Assembly (NCBI GenBank): GCA_963678675.1 | Contig: OY783194.1 | Location: 9,516,607-9,580,606 of the forward strand | Length of the DNA: 64,000 nt | From: Xiphydria camelus | Taxonomy: Eukaryota; Arthropoda; Insecta; Hymenoptera; Xiphydriidae | Direction of reading: 5' to 3' | The notes under the pieces: generated by a model | The model's database searches: none | The model's input: only the letters and a program-made list of their open reading frames with translations | What the model was told of the DNA's origin: nothing | Shown: in pieces, positions 24,364 to 35,320 of the stretch | Numbering within the stretch: position 1 is the first letter of the stretch | How the letters are laid out: the number at the start of each line of letters is the position of its first letter | Position numbers and translations under genes: made by a program

Positions 24364-24750
24364 ACTATACCTAAACACGGGCCGACTCCGTTGAATATGT
24401 CGATCTCTTCTGAACGCAACATTCTTTGTTTTCGCAGTGTCCACCGCTAGCTTATTGAAGTGAAACTTCTTTGCTGAGGGTAGTGAAATCGCGCGCGCCG
24501 GATGAAAATACCGTCACGAAATACACTCTCCAGCGCTCTCGATCCTGCCCCATTCCACCACTCTCGACCGTGCGTAGATTTAGGTTTGTGTTAAGGGGTT
24601 AGTAGTCAGAATTTTCGAAAAATCGATTTTCTTTTTTTTTCATTTTCTTAAAGTATGACATTTCGAAAATATTCTCTAAAAATTTCAAGTCAATCCAATG
24701 AATAGTTTTCGAGATATCTCCAAATTAGTAAAGGGCCCAGTACTAGCGCG

Positions 24751-25407
24751 CTGAAGCAAATGGGGAGCTTGCTTCTTATATTCACGATTATCCCTCTTTA
24801 TCTCCTGATGCTTTAAGTGCCATTAAGCCAATTTATGAAGACCTTAGTTGTGAGAATTTACTTTCAAGATGTGTCGGTGGGTTTAATCAAAACAACAACG
24901 AGAGCTTCAATCAACTGGTGTGGAAAATAAGTCCTAAAACGCTAAGTAGCAGTTCTACTATTGTCGAAATAGCTGCATATGTTGCTACCTGCCTTTTTAA
25001 TGAAGGTACGCGTTCCTTATTGATTATTATGGACGCAATGGGAATCACCGGTGGATCAAATTTTCATCAATACGCGAAGAGAGCGGACCGTGAGCGCATA
25101 AAGCCCCCGGCACACTAGCGCGACGAAAAATATTCAATCCATGTATACAAATGGACTAGCGCACACTTGAGCGCGGAGCAGCGCAGCGACCATCGGCGAA
25201 TTTTCCATGGGGAATCCTGGTCGCGGCGCGTCGCTTCGCTGCGCGTCGCGCTAGTCTGCCTCGGGCTTAAAGGTGGCGAATCAACGCACGAATCAGAACA
25301 CTCGAGAAGGCAGAATGCAACGTAGACAACTGCAAATTGACTTATTGGAAGCTACAACGTCGGCAGAAGAGCTGTTATATGGCCCAGGAATAAACGATTC
25401 AATGTAA
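24751..25407 (+). pseudogene. C-terminal region of an insect transposase-like family, split by a MITE
   Basis: The frame reads SLSPDALSAIKPIYEDLS, then CVGGFNQNNNESFNQLVWK, then IVEIAAYVATCLFNEG, then MDAMGITGG and RADRERIK. A 166 bp MITE interrupts it at 25,102; beyond it the frame resumes with VANQRTNQNTREGR and ends YGPGINDSM followed by TAA. I know this block as a recurrent C-terminal domain in transposase-like proteins of insects and other animals but cannot name the superfamily with confidence (Kolobok- or MULE-related are possible). The N-terminal and catalytic parts are absent. Only one copy is seen in the window. Confidence 0.6.
25102..25267. mobile_element. 166 bp GC-rich MITE with TAA duplication
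   Basis: It begins AGCCCCCGGCACACTAGCGC and ends with the inverse of AGCCCGAGGCAGACTAGCGC, flanked by TAA at 25,099-25,101 and 25,268-25,270. Leaving it and one TAA out puts the surrounding transposase frame back in register, so the boundary is exact. A 3 bp TAA duplication suits PIF/Harbinger. Confidence 0.85.
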
Positions 25408-25489
25408 GTTATCAAATAACTAATATGTCAAGGGTTTGCAATACGATTGCATCCATAGGGTTAGTTTTACATACCTATTAATTGTCAAT

Positions 25490-26990
25490 AGAAATTGAAA
25501 CCGAAGTGTGTTCATAGAAGAATCGGAGGAGCTTCATAAGTTTAGCGCTTACACCAATGAAATGGAGCTTGTCCTATGCGTGGTTCACTGAGTTAAAGGC
25601 TCCCTTAAAGTCAACGCAAAGAGTGTAGAGTGTACTTTTAGAATGAATAGTATGTACTTGAATTAAAGTGTTTAAGAGGTTGTCCGTGCAGCTTCGCGAT
25701 TTTCTAAAGCCAGACAGAAATTCTGGGATGAGATTCGCATTTGAGGCCCAAGCGCATAGTCTTATCTGAAGGATCTGCGTAAAAATGTTTGCAATACAAT
25801 TGATCAGTGCGATAGATCGGTAATTGTCTGGGTTTGTGTGAACCCCCTTTTTGTAAATCATGCTCATGGATATCTGACCCCAACAACCTCTTCATCCAGG
25901 ATCTTGTTATATAACATCTCGAGACAAAGTAACCAATTCTGAGGTAGATTCTTAATGAACTCGTAAATGATCTTGTCATTGCCCGCCGCCTTGCCATTCT
26001 TGCAGCTGGTAATACATAATATGATTTCACTGGAAGTAATTGATGTATCCAAGAGAGGGTGTACAACTCTAAAAAGTCTGTTTGAATGAAGAATTCTGGT
26101 AGGATAGGAAGTTCTAAGATATTCCGTCCAAATTTCAATAGCCGAGTAAGGCATCGAGCGTGTTCTGTATTTGTTGATGATGTTCCAGAAAGTAGCCGAG
26201 CTCCTGGCTGAAGCCAAGTTATTCAACATAGTTTTCCTATATTCTTTCTTCTCTGAAAGTATTAACTTTTTGTAGAAATCTTCAATAATTTAAAGGGGAA
26301 TTATAGTCAAAGCTAGACTTTTTGAGTTCCATTACCATGTATTTTTAACCTAGCTTTACTAATCTTACATTCCGCGTTGAACCATGGCTTGTTTGTTATG
26401 AATTTCTTGTGAGAATGGCAGTTTGTTCGCATACCTAGGTCAGTCTCGGCTACAGTAATGGAATTAATGAGATTCGTGTTACAGGAATCTATATCGCCGC
26501 AGATGAAAGCTACCGAGGTAGAATTGCGCATCACAGTATAAAAGTCGTTCGCAACGAAATTATTCCAGCGCAGTTTATACGAATCGGTGGAACGAACGCT
26601 ACTACTATCGGGCAGATGGTGCAGTTCTACGGTAATTGGCAGATGGTCTGATGATGAGGCCAGATCATCTATTTTAAAATCATGTATACAGAAAAGATCA
26701 GCTACCGAAACTCATGCCAGATCGTTAATATTTCGCCCGGGGAGTCTAAAGTATGTGAAATTTGCTGCTGTATCACTAGGAGATCTGCCGTTCAAGAGAA
26801 CCAGATTGCTATATTACATCATTTCTGCAAGGAGCTCTCCCCGGGTGTTCGTAACTCTATCCGATCTATGTATGTTTCGGATTCATTTGAAATATTTGAA
26901 GTTGGAGACAACAATGAATTACTAGGTGACTCTGCATCTCGAGAATATTCAGAGAAATTAGAATTTGTGTTAAGTTCTATATGTTGAGTC
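25490..26990 (-). pseudogene. Truncated LINE: endonuclease end and reverse-transcriptase N-terminal half
   Basis: Going down the minus strand: an endonuclease C-terminus with SSDHLPITVELHHL near 26,640; a linker with TNKPWFNAECKISKARLK near 26,370; then RT blocks KNGKAAGNDKIIYEFIKN, IYKKGVHTNPDNYRSIALI, EFLSGFRKSRSCTDNLLN and the palm motif A region LYTLCVDFKGAFNSVNH. Frames change several times between blocks. The copy stops near 25,490, before the YxDD motif, so it lacks half of the catalytic site, the thumb and the 3' end. Clade is uncertain (CR1/L2/RTE-like wording of the motifs). The 5' part is also degraded above 26,700. Confidence 0.8.
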
Positions 26991-27376
26991 GTGTATCCAG
27001 GATTAGGACTATTTGTATCAGTTGAAGTCGAAACTGAATTTGGACGCGGATAATCAAAATTGCGAGGATATACAGAATGATTACTCGTAATAGTGGCTAC
27101 CCGTTGCGTAGAATATTCAGGACGATAATTACCTTGGTAACCTCGTCTGACTCCTGAATTAACGTTGGAAGTGTGCCCATATGAATGATTGGCGTAATCA
27201 TAAGTTCTTATAGTGTCACCAGAATAATCTTCTGAGGCTTCATTCAATACAGTTAGTATTTTTATTTTGGTTGCCATTTTTCTGTGCCAACGAATTCCTT
27301 TTAATGTGCTTAACGAAGAAAGTAAACAGCCTGTCTTCGTCTTCCTCTGCTGTCTTGGGGGGGGTCTAAAAATCAA
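26819..27376 (-). CDS. Unrecognised Ser/Asn/Tyr-rich ORF upstream of the LINE fragment
   Basis: A 185-codon minus-strand frame with a plausible internal start (MATKIKILTVLNEASEDYSG). The rest is low in hydrophobics and rich in Ser, Asn, Thr and Tyr with short spaced Tyr-Gly/Tyr-Asn words, suggesting a disordered protein. It overlaps the degraded 5' part of the LINE fragment and may be a piece of that element or chance. I do not recognise a domain. Confidence 0.3.
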   Translation of the reverse strand: MIFRPPPRQQRKTKTGCLLSSLSTLKGIRWHRKMATKIKILTVLNEASEDYSGDTIRTYDYANHSYGHTSNVNSGVRRGYQGNYRPEYSTQRVATITSNHSVYPRNFDYPRPNSVSTSTDTNSPNPGYTTQHIELNTNSNFSEYSRDAESPSNSLLSPTSNISNESETYIDRIELRTPGESSLQK

Positions 27377-28097
27377 TTTTTTTATTGCCTTTTCTTATAG
27401 TAAAAGATTTAAAGAATGTTGTGTCCAAATTTCAAGTCAATAGGAGCAAAACTCGCAGTCATAGACATTTAAGTCTCCGCTCCTCTAATACTGCGGAGCG
27501 GCAAGAACTCGGCGCTTTAAATGTTTGTTTCTCGAAACCAAGTTTCAAAAGTCCGTGGACATCGTCATTTAAAAACTACAGCGCCGATTCTTTTCAAATT
27601 TTGTACACACTTTCTAGATATACAATACCAGACCCCTACGTTTTTCTTTTTCCTTTTTTGTTACATTAAGGGGGTTTTACAGCAACAAAATGACGGATTT
27701 TTTTGTGAAAAATCGCAATTTTTACTTCAAACAACCACCAAAAATTTAAAAATGGAAAAAAAATTAAAGAAAAACGTAGGGGTCTAGAAAAATATCTGTT
27801 TTAACTAAATTACTTTGATTTTTTGATTTGAGATAATTCTGCGCTGAAATATAGTGTCCACCGCAAATCATCTTTTCTAAAAGGCGACCTCGAAAATGCT
27901 TCATCACCGGCTTATTTCTCAATATTTTTCTACACAAAAATTACAAAATATTCGAATGATGCTTTGTAACATGCGAAACATTAGAATATATCTACTTCAA
28001 CAATAGCTCAAAAAAAATTCGTGAAAATAGTTATTTTCCACCCGTTAGACCCCCCCCCCCCAAGTCGTTCTCTCTGCTGAACTAAATTATTTAAAGC
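27377..28097. other. Low-complexity repeat sequence, no gene
   Basis: AT-rich sequence with homopolymer runs (a run of C at 28,050-28,062) and phrases such as AAATTTCAAGTCAATAGGAGC, similar to 24,640-24,720. It cuts off the left side of the second Harbinger element. No gene seen. Confidence 0.5.
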
Positions 28098-28424
28098 TTA
28101 AATAATGGGATCGTCATCTCCAGCCATTTGCCGTTTGCTTTTCTTTTTCATTACTTTATTAGGTCGATCGCTTACTTCTTCATTGCACCGATCGCCTACT
28201 TCTTCATTGCTTCGATCGCCTACTTCTTCTCATTGCCCTAAAAAATTTCTTCTCCTAGAGTCCCTGATAGAAACTACTTTTTGAAGAAACTGCGACTGTG
28301 TTCAGTATATATATATTCAATTTTTCGATTATTGGCTCCAGATCCAGATTTGATATTTTTTGGACATTTTATTTCACGTATGTAGCATGACCTGATACTT
28401 TTCCACCTTTTCTGTAACACCAAT
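28098..28424 (-). pseudogene. MADF/BESS gene exon 2 of the second Harbinger element
   Basis: After an acceptor TTTTATTTTCAG (minus strand, exon from 28,424), the sequence reads across frames a MADF C-terminal block (IKSGSGANNRKIEYIYTEH, then QFLQK), then a repeated Glu-Glu-Val-Gly-Asp-Arg stretch encoded by three tandem copies of about 25 bp (28,170-28,243), then KKKSKRQMAGDDDPII, which parallels KKRKRDDPM in the 22 kb gene. Several frameshifts. Its first exon is at 43,004-43,177, 14.6 kb away because of later insertions. Confidence 0.6.
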
Positions 28425-28836
28425 CTGAAAATAAAAGATACATATTTAAATTTACCTGCCCGTGCACCTCACTTACAAAGCCCAATTTACGGTTGTGAAG
28501 GGGGGGGGGGGTTGAGCTTCCCCTGCTGGGCGCGTCCCTAGGTGGCGGATAAGGGGAATGGCCGATCTGATCAACGCCCCAATGGCGCGAAAGGATCGGT
28601 TCACGAGAGAGATAAGCACTTCCAATGGTGCATAAACCCACCAACGGGAGAGTGAAGGCTCTCGTCGTGGACCAAAAGCTCCCCCCAAACATAAGGTGTG
28701 AGCTACCGTGCTGAGATGTTGTATGGCGCAGGGGGTAAGATGCGTTCCCAAACGGTGCCTCCCTGATACGGGGCGCCCTCTGGGAGTAAATAGCCAAGCC
28801 CTGGGTGAACGGACCTCTCCCCAGGTGATACCGCTT

Positions 28837-29730
28837 ATGTCTGACACTCGTGGGACAAAAATGGACCTGAATAAAAAAAGAAACGAAACTACGGAACAAC
28901 CATCTGGGGCGGAAACGAACCAGATGGGGGACGGAGAAACGGACGGAAGACACAGGGTCGTCAAGCAGAGGTTGAGTGGAGCTGCGAGGCGACGACTGAA
29001 TAAACAGACGCAAGGGGGGGTAAGGACTGAACAAGTCCGCACAACCCCTGGGACGGCAACAGATGGGGCTAGAGACGGAAGTGGGAGGGGGACTAAGAGA
29101 TTTAACCCCGAACACCATACGCCTAGCCCCAGTACGACACAGACTGAGAAAAAGACTCGGACTGAGACATACGCACAAAAGGCGACAAGAATGTTCAGGT
29201 GGGCCCTTGTACCAGAAGGGTACCCTGATAGACGACTGACGACGGACGAACTGACAGCAATCAAGAGGCTGCTTAAAGCCCAGATCCTTTCAATACCCGA
29301 CGGCACAAAGATACCCATCTTCGAGAGGATGTGGGAAAGAGACGGTGCAGCCGTAATAGGGTGCACCGACGAAGAGACTGGGATGTGGCTGAAAAGCATA
29401 TTCCCAGAGAACAAGATAGGAAACCTCATCCTCAACGTGGTCTCGACCGAGGAGCTCCCGAAGCGACACAGGGTAGTAGTCCACGTTGAGAATGAGGAAA
29501 TGACAGCCTCGGAGGCAGTACAGTTTCTGGCAAAACAGAATACGGGACTGGTCAAAGAGGACTGGACGATTGTCAAGGGCAGTGAAAGCAAGGGAGCTAC
29601 TAGCGCCCACTTCGCTGCACTCGTCAATGATAAGGCGTTACGGGTCTTAGAAGCCTGTAACTTCAAACCTCACTGCGGGACTCAGAGAGCAATTATGAAG
29701 TTGCTTGAGAAGAACCGCGGTGGGGATTAG
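28837..29730 (+). CDS. LINE ORF1 protein
   Basis: A complete 297-codon frame from the ATG at 28,837 (an upstream in-frame ATG at 28,723 is also possible) to TAG at 29,728-29,730. The N-terminal third is rich in Lys, Arg, Thr and Glu and probably binds RNA. From about residue 110 (TYAQKATRMFRWALVPEGYP) follows a conserved folded domain of the DUF4780 kind found in ORF1 of LOA-like elements. There is no CCHC zinc knuckle, as expected for that type. ORF1 proteins package the element RNA. It lies in frame with no stop, while ORF2 downstream, starting 32 bases after its stop, is broken. Confidence 0.85.
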   Translation: MSDTRGTKMDLNKKRNETTEQPSGAETNQMGDGETDGRHRVVKQRLSGAARRRLNKQTQGGVRTEQVRTTPGTATDGARDGSGRGTKRFNPEHHTPSPSTTQTEKKTRTETYAQKATRMFRWALVPEGYPDRRLTTDELTAIKRLLKAQILSIPDGTKIPIFERMWERDGAAVIGCTDEETGMWLKSIFPENKIGNLILNVVSTEELPKRHRVVVHVENEEMTASEAVQFLAKQNTGLVKEDWTIVKGSESKGATSAHFAALVNDKALRVLEACNFKPHCGTQRAIMKLLEKNRGGD

Positions 29731-29762
29731 GACAAAATTGAGAAAGACGGGTGAACCCAGAT

Positions 29763-32700
29763 ATGGCTCACTCGACACTCAATGTTGTACAAATTAACTT
29801 GCATCATAGCAAAAGCGCCTCGGCCGTATTGGTCAAGGAGCTAGCGAAGATGCACACAGGCATAGCACTAATACAAGAACCGTGGGTGGTAAATGGTGCT
29901 ATAAGAGGACTTGGAGGAAGCGGGAGCTTACTCTTCACGAACTCTGAGGATAAGATTAGAGCCTGCATTCTTGCAAAGGGAGTGCAGGCAGTTTTCATTC
30001 CACAACTGAGCTGCGGAGACCTGGCGGTAGCTAAGGTAAACCTGGCAGACAGGAGTGGAAGCAAACTAGAGTTTATCGTAGGGTCAGCGTACTTGCCCTA
30101 TGACTCAGCAGAATCTCCACCTACAAGGGAACTCAAAAACCTAGTAAAAGAGGTGAGGAAAAGGAAGGGTGAACTCCTGGTGGGGTGCGACGCGAACTCC
30201 CATCATGTAGGATGGGGGAGTACTAACACCAATGCTAGGGGAGAATCCCTTCACGAATACATCCTGGCATCAGATCTGTCTATACTGAACAGGGGAAATG
30301 AACCTACCTTCATGGACCGAAGGAGACATGAAGTGCTGGATATTACCCTATGTTCTGCGGGAGTACTAGATTGGGTGGGGGACTGGAGGGTTTCCAAAGA
30401 ACCTTCAGGATCAGACCACAGCCAGGTGCTCCTTACGATAAAAGGGCATCGGGAGGGGGCCTCTAAAAGGAAACCTAAAAAGACAGACTGGGATAGGTAC
30501 GTGAAGGAACTAAAACAGAGGATCCAGGACGTACCTACCCGGTTCTGCAATAAGAATCAGCTCGAGGTGACGGCCGGACGTTTCGCAGGGGCGCTGAGAC
30601 TGTCATACGAGGCTTGCAGTGTAGAAAATATCCCCAAGGGAACCAAAAAGGTCAACTGGTGGAATAACAAGCTGGCCTGAACTAGAGGCCTGTTAAGGAA
30701 AGCTTGGAATAAGGTCAAGAACGCTAAAGACCTAACCAAGAAAGAAAAAGCACTGGAGGAGAGAAGATCCCTTCAGAGAAAATATAATGAAGAACTGGCA
30801 CATGCTAGAAAAACAGGCTGGAGGAAATTCAGCAGCAGCATTGAGGAGTATGCTGAGGCCTCTAGACTAGTTAAAGTACTGGGGGGAAAGAACAACGCAA
30901 ATGTGGGTTGTTTAATCAAACCAGACGGACAATATACTTGGAGCACGGAGGAAACTCTGGAGCTCCTGCTTGAGGAGCACTTTCCGGGCTTTGAAAGAAC
31001 GAGAAAATGGAGGCAAGAGAGCAGGTATGGGCAAAAAGCACCAAACTGGGCTCTTGCTGCTAAAATTGTATACCCTCAGGCGGTCGAATGGGCTGTTAGT
31101 ACATTCAAACCACTGAAGTCACCAGATCCAGATGGCATCTACCCCCTAATGCTTCAAAGGGGTCTAGAAGTCATAATTGGACTATTAACTAAACTGCTTA
31201 GAGCTAGTGTTGCTCTTGGTACAGTTCCAAGGGTCTGGGGAGAGGCAAGGATTGCCTTCATACCCAAACCCGGAAAAAACGGCTATATTAAACCAAGAGA
31301 CTTCAGACCCATAAGCCTAACTTCCTTTGTGTTGAAAACCTTGGAAAGGCTTATGGATAGACACATTAAGAGTTCATACATAGCCGAACGACCTCTATCC
31401 CCTGCACAATATGCCTATAGGGAGGGCAGATCCACAGAGACTGCCCTACACCACCTTGTGGCAAGGGTGGGGGAACAGATAGAGGAAGGGGGCTATGCTA
31501 TGGCACTCTTCATAGACATTGAAGGAGCGTTTGATCGCACCGGATACAATGTAATAACCGAGGCCATGTCTAGTAGAGGGATACCAGAAACCCTAATAGA
31601 CTGGACTCGGAGCATTTTGGCGAACAGATTTTTGATCGCCAAGAAAGATGATATAGAGGTAAGGGGGCGACCATCGGGAGGATGTCCGCAGGGAGGGGTT
31701 TTATCACCTCTACTGTGGTGCCTCGTAGTGGACGAACTCTTAGAACTACTGAGGAGGGAAGGATTCCTGGTCCATGGCTATGCAGATGATGCTGCGGTTG
31801 TGGTCAGGGGCAACTTCCTTAGTGTACTAAGGGACAGAATGAACTGTGCCGTACGAACAGTGGATGAATAGTGTAAAAAGACCAATCTCTCGGTGAACCC
31901 GGAGAAAGTGTTTGCCATGATATTCACTAGAAAATACAAGGTGGAGTACCCGGAACCATTAAGGTTCAGGGGGACAAACATCGAGTATGTCAGAACACAA
32001 AAATACTTGGGTGTCGTCTTAGACACCAAGTTGCATTGGAAAGAACATATCACATGCCAGATCGCGAAGGTATATGCCTCGCTATGGGCATGCAGAAGAG
32101 CAATGGGCAGAAACTGGGGCTTTAGTCCCAGGATCTGTCTGTGGCTGTACAAAATGGTGTTATTGCCAAGATTACTGTATGCAGCAGTGATTTAGTGGCC
32201 AAGAGTAGGGAGGATCGAATCAAGAAACCGGTTGAAAGCCCTTCAGGGCGTGTTCCTGACGGCTGCAACAGGGGCGATGAGATCCACACCAACTGAGGCC
32301 CTAGAGGTGGCACTTGATGTGCTGCCTCTTGACCTTTTGATAAGAGAAAGAGCGGAACTCTCTGCATACAGGATGAACTGCCTTGGGGAGTGGACCAGGG
32401 CAAGGACAGCACACACCAGACTAGGCGTGCTTGATCAAGGATCTATGTCCTTGAGACAGGATAAGATAGCCAGGAAATACCAGATCAGGAAGGCCTTTGT
32501 GGTATACCTACCTGAGAGGAATCACTGGGAAATTAGTAAGAGGACTCCGGGTCCCACAGTCAGGCACTGGTACACCGATGGGTCGGGGTACGGGGGTCGC
32601 TTTGGGGCGGGAGTCTTTGGACCTCAAGAAGACCTCAGGGTAAGTATCGCCCTGTGAGACAAAGCCACAGTGTTCCAGGCGGAAGTCTTGGCAATAAAAC

Positions 32701-33386
32701 ACTGCCTGGAACTACTTGTAGAGCAGCGCACTGCGAACAAGTATATTTATATTTAGTCTGACAGTCAAGCTGCTATAAAAGCACTCCACAGGACAAGCAC
32801 AAATTCACAGATTGTGTGGGAGACTATGGAAGGTCTAAAGATTCTAGGGAAAACCAACAAGATTACTCTTGTTTGGGTCCCCGGACACACAGGAGTCCAT
32901 GGTAACGAGATAGCGGACGTACTGGTGAAAGAGGGCACCAGAAAGGAGAACCTCATGCCAGTGGGACTCCCCTTTGCCATGGGCAGGTTAGAGATTAAGA
33001 GGAAATTCCACAGGGAGCATTTTCACCCGTGGACTAATCTAGGAACGGGCAGACAGGCGAGGAATCTAATTCCTCGCCTAGCACAAAAGAGAGCCAGGTT
33101 ACTAGTGAACATGAACAGGATAAGCCTGAGCATTACAATCAGACTATTAACTGGTCACGGAAAATTCAACTCACACTGCAGGAGACTAGGTCTATCGGAA
33201 ACGGATAGATGTCGATACTGCAAAGTGGAGAGGGAAGATGCCCAGCACCTGCTGCTGGAATGTCCAGCACTAGGGGTTTATAGACACCGTCTGATAGGCG
33301 AGGCTTTTCCTAGCCTGGAAAGGGCTAGAGAGCTAGGGGTGGAATGGATATGTGGACTGGCCAAAAAGGCCAAGATGCAAATCTAA
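29763..33386 (+). pseudogene. LINE ORF2: endonuclease, reverse transcriptase, RNase H, one frame with five stops
   Basis: The whole 3.6 kb stays in one frame, with only five in-frame stops: TGA 30,678, TAG 31,869, TAG 32,193, TGA 32,655 and TAG 32,754. Endonuclease: QINLHHS, ALIQEPWV, VGCDANSHHVGWGS, GSDHSQVLL. RT: FRPISLTSFVLKTLER, AYREGRSTETALHHLV, FIDIEGAFDR (motif A), GCPQGGVLSPLLW (motif B), GYADDAAVVV (catalytic motif C). RNase H: WYTDGSGYGG, FQAEVLAIKHC, SDSQAAIKAL, WVPGHTGVHGNEIAD, with all four acidic residues. A C-terminal CCHC knuckle CRYCKVEREDAQHLLLEC follows. The absence of any frameshift over 3.6 kb means the stops are recent. The enzyme would copy element RNA at nicked target DNA. 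Confidence 0.95.
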
Positions 33387-33642
33387 GGTACACCCCTAAT
33401 CACAGCGGGGCTACAATAAAACTATTAAGTTTTCGGTGGCGTTCAGGGATGATTAGCGTCCTAACCGCTTTTATTATTATTATTATTATTATTAAATTTA
33501 CCTGTATTCTTATTTGCAGGTATCTTGCCACTGGATGTTCGTTCATGAAACTTTATTACAACTATCGCCTAGGACAATAACTGCAATAATCAGGGAAGTG
33601 TGTGCCGTTATATGGGAAAAGCTGAAAACATGTTTGTCATTA

Positions 33643-34387
33643 TAGTCGGAGAGCTAGCGGCAAAATCGAGTGAGGTGTTTTAAGATTGCTAGAAATTTGT
33701 AAATAAATGTTTAAATAGTAGTAAATGGGAACGGTAATGAACTGTCAAGCCATACCGGGTTGCGTCATTGAAAAATTAATTTTTCAGTTAAAAAAAAATT
33801 ATGTTTCTTCTACAAAGCTATAATTTATAGAGGATATTCATTCATCTATTTTAAGGAAATATGTAAAAGAACAGGTGATTCTGCTGGTTGCAAGTGACTG
33901 CCAGGGGAGCATATTAGCGCGAGATTAGACGCTTCGATCTACCGAATTGACACCAACTCTAATTACCGACTCAATTTCTACCGGTGAAAGTGGCTCGAAT
34001 ACCGACCAAGCCTGGCCGAAGGTAAATTTCAAGGTACCTGCAACTGGTAAGGTTCTGCGCGGGACATGCGGATAGGTAATAGGTAGTGCTATCAGAGTCG
34101 CACTAATATGCTCCCCTGGCAGTTACTTGCAACCAGCAGAATCACCTGTCTTTTTACATAGCTCCTTAAAATAGATGAATGAACATCCCCTATAAATTAT
34201 AGCTTTGTAGAAGCAACATAATTTTTTGTTTTTTTTTTTGAACTGAAATATTAATTTTTCAATGACGCAACCCGGTATGGCTTCACAGGTCATTACCGTT
34301 CCCATTAACTACTATTTAAACATCTATTTACAAATTTCTAGCAATCTTAAAACATCTCACTCGATTTTGTCGCTAGCTCTTGGACTA
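33643..34387. mobile_element. 745 bp foldback element, TAG...CTA ends, TTA duplication
   Basis: Ends read TAGTCGGAGAGCTAGCGGC and the inverse of TAGTCCAAGAGCTAGCGAC, flanked by TTA at 33,640-33,642 and 34,388-34,390. Arms of about 280 bp pair (33,643-33,923 with 34,100-34,387). The loop (33,924-34,099) is itself half of the MITE family seen at 19,397-19,625. No gene. It lies inside transposase codons and the joined flanks read LSLPTTANGW. Confidence 0.88.
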
Positions 34388-34674
34388 TTACCAACTACTG
34401 CAAATGGCTGGATCGAAATAGCACGCTGCATTGGTAGTGCTGACGGGAAGCATAATTATAAGGCTTATATTCAACCTACAGTGTGTAAATAAATGATAGG
34501 GGCAACCACATTTTTCTGCATAAAATGGAAATGGTTAGACCGATCGGTCTAAAATTTTAGTGGCTAATGCCTATTTCAGTGCTTAAACAGTCTATAAAAT
34601 TTCATCGTGATCCATCACTGAATCAAATTTTTTTGCCATTTTTTTTGCATTTTTCGCGCATTTCAAAACGTATA

Positions 34675-35320
34675 TAAATGATAGGGACACTTTTAATAAC
34701 ATAATGTATTACACTTTAAAAGAATCAAATAAGAACAAAAAAGTATTTTAATATTTAATAAGCTTTCCGCCATTTCTGAAAAAGATTGCGTACTTTTGCG
34801 CATCTTTTTCCATTCAGTAGTCCAGGTTTGATGTCGGTCAGCGAATTACGCTCGGAGACGTCTGTGCTCACTAGATAACTGAGGAACGTGTTTCATTTTT
34901 TCGTATCGCATGTTTGGCAACGCTTTCCACGCAGTTATACGGCAGTTTTCCGGCGCCAACTCCTTCTGGATTCGACGGGTTCCCTTCGTAGAATTGGCCG
35001 CAGCCGCTCGAATCGCGCGTTTCGTCCGCGACGAAAGAACTGGAGGTCTTCCAGAAGACTTCCCTTGCCGTAGTTGTCGCCTTTCTTCACGAATGCATCA
35101 ACAACGTTCGAAGAACAACCGATTCTGCGCGCGACTTCGCGATTTGAGAGGCCTTCCTCTTTGAAGGCGCTTATTTGTCCCTTCTCTGCATCAGTCAGTG
35201 CCGCTTTTCTGCTCATAGTCTTAAAAATGAAGCCAATAACAAACAGGAAAATCAATATTTTCTTTAAAATCATTATAATGATGCAAAGAATTATGTTATT
35301 AAAAGTGCCCCTATCATTTA
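34675..35320. mobile_element. Tc3-like element, internally truncated
   Basis: TIR: TAAATGATAGGGACAC... with the inverse at the right end; about 30 bp pair (through CTTTTAATAACATAA). TA duplications at 34,673-34,674 and 35,321-35,322. The uninterrupted target is preserved in the mirrored arm near 41,990-42,010 (GCGTATACAGG), which proves the insertion. It carries only the N-terminal part of a transposase. Confidence 0.9.
34935..35216 (-). pseudogene. Tc3-like transposase, N-terminal HTH
   Basis: From the ATG at 35,216 the frame reads MSRKAALTDAEKGQISAF then GLSNREVARRIGCSSNVVD, the first helix-turn-helix of Tc3-type transposases that binds the TIR, followed by FVKKGDNYG and a basic stretch RRGRNARFERL corresponding to the second DNA-binding domain. 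It ends at residue 93 without any DDE catalytic domain, because the element is deleted between this point and its left end. The start was chosen over the ATG 57 bases upstream because the family begins with MSRK or MPRG. Confidence 0.85.

Larger units (their letters stand above)
28459..33493 (+). mobile_element. LOA-type LINE, near full length
   Basis: An 11 bp duplication AAATTTACCTG flanks it (28,448-28,458 and 33,494-33,504). The order is 5' leader, ORF1, ORF2, short 3' UTR and a TAT/TTA triplet tail (33,470-33,493). A RNase H domain after the RT, the ORF1 type and the triplet tail fit the LOA or I groups; the start of the endonuclease (QINLHHSKSASA) resembles LOA elements. It inserted in an intron of the Harbinger transposase, next to the acceptor at 33,519. 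Confidence 0.92.

Noticed and set aside
28369..29666. Minus-strand ORFs of 269 and 397 codons
   Set aside because: They are antisense shadows of the LINE 5' region and ORF1, which has clear protein features on the plus strand.
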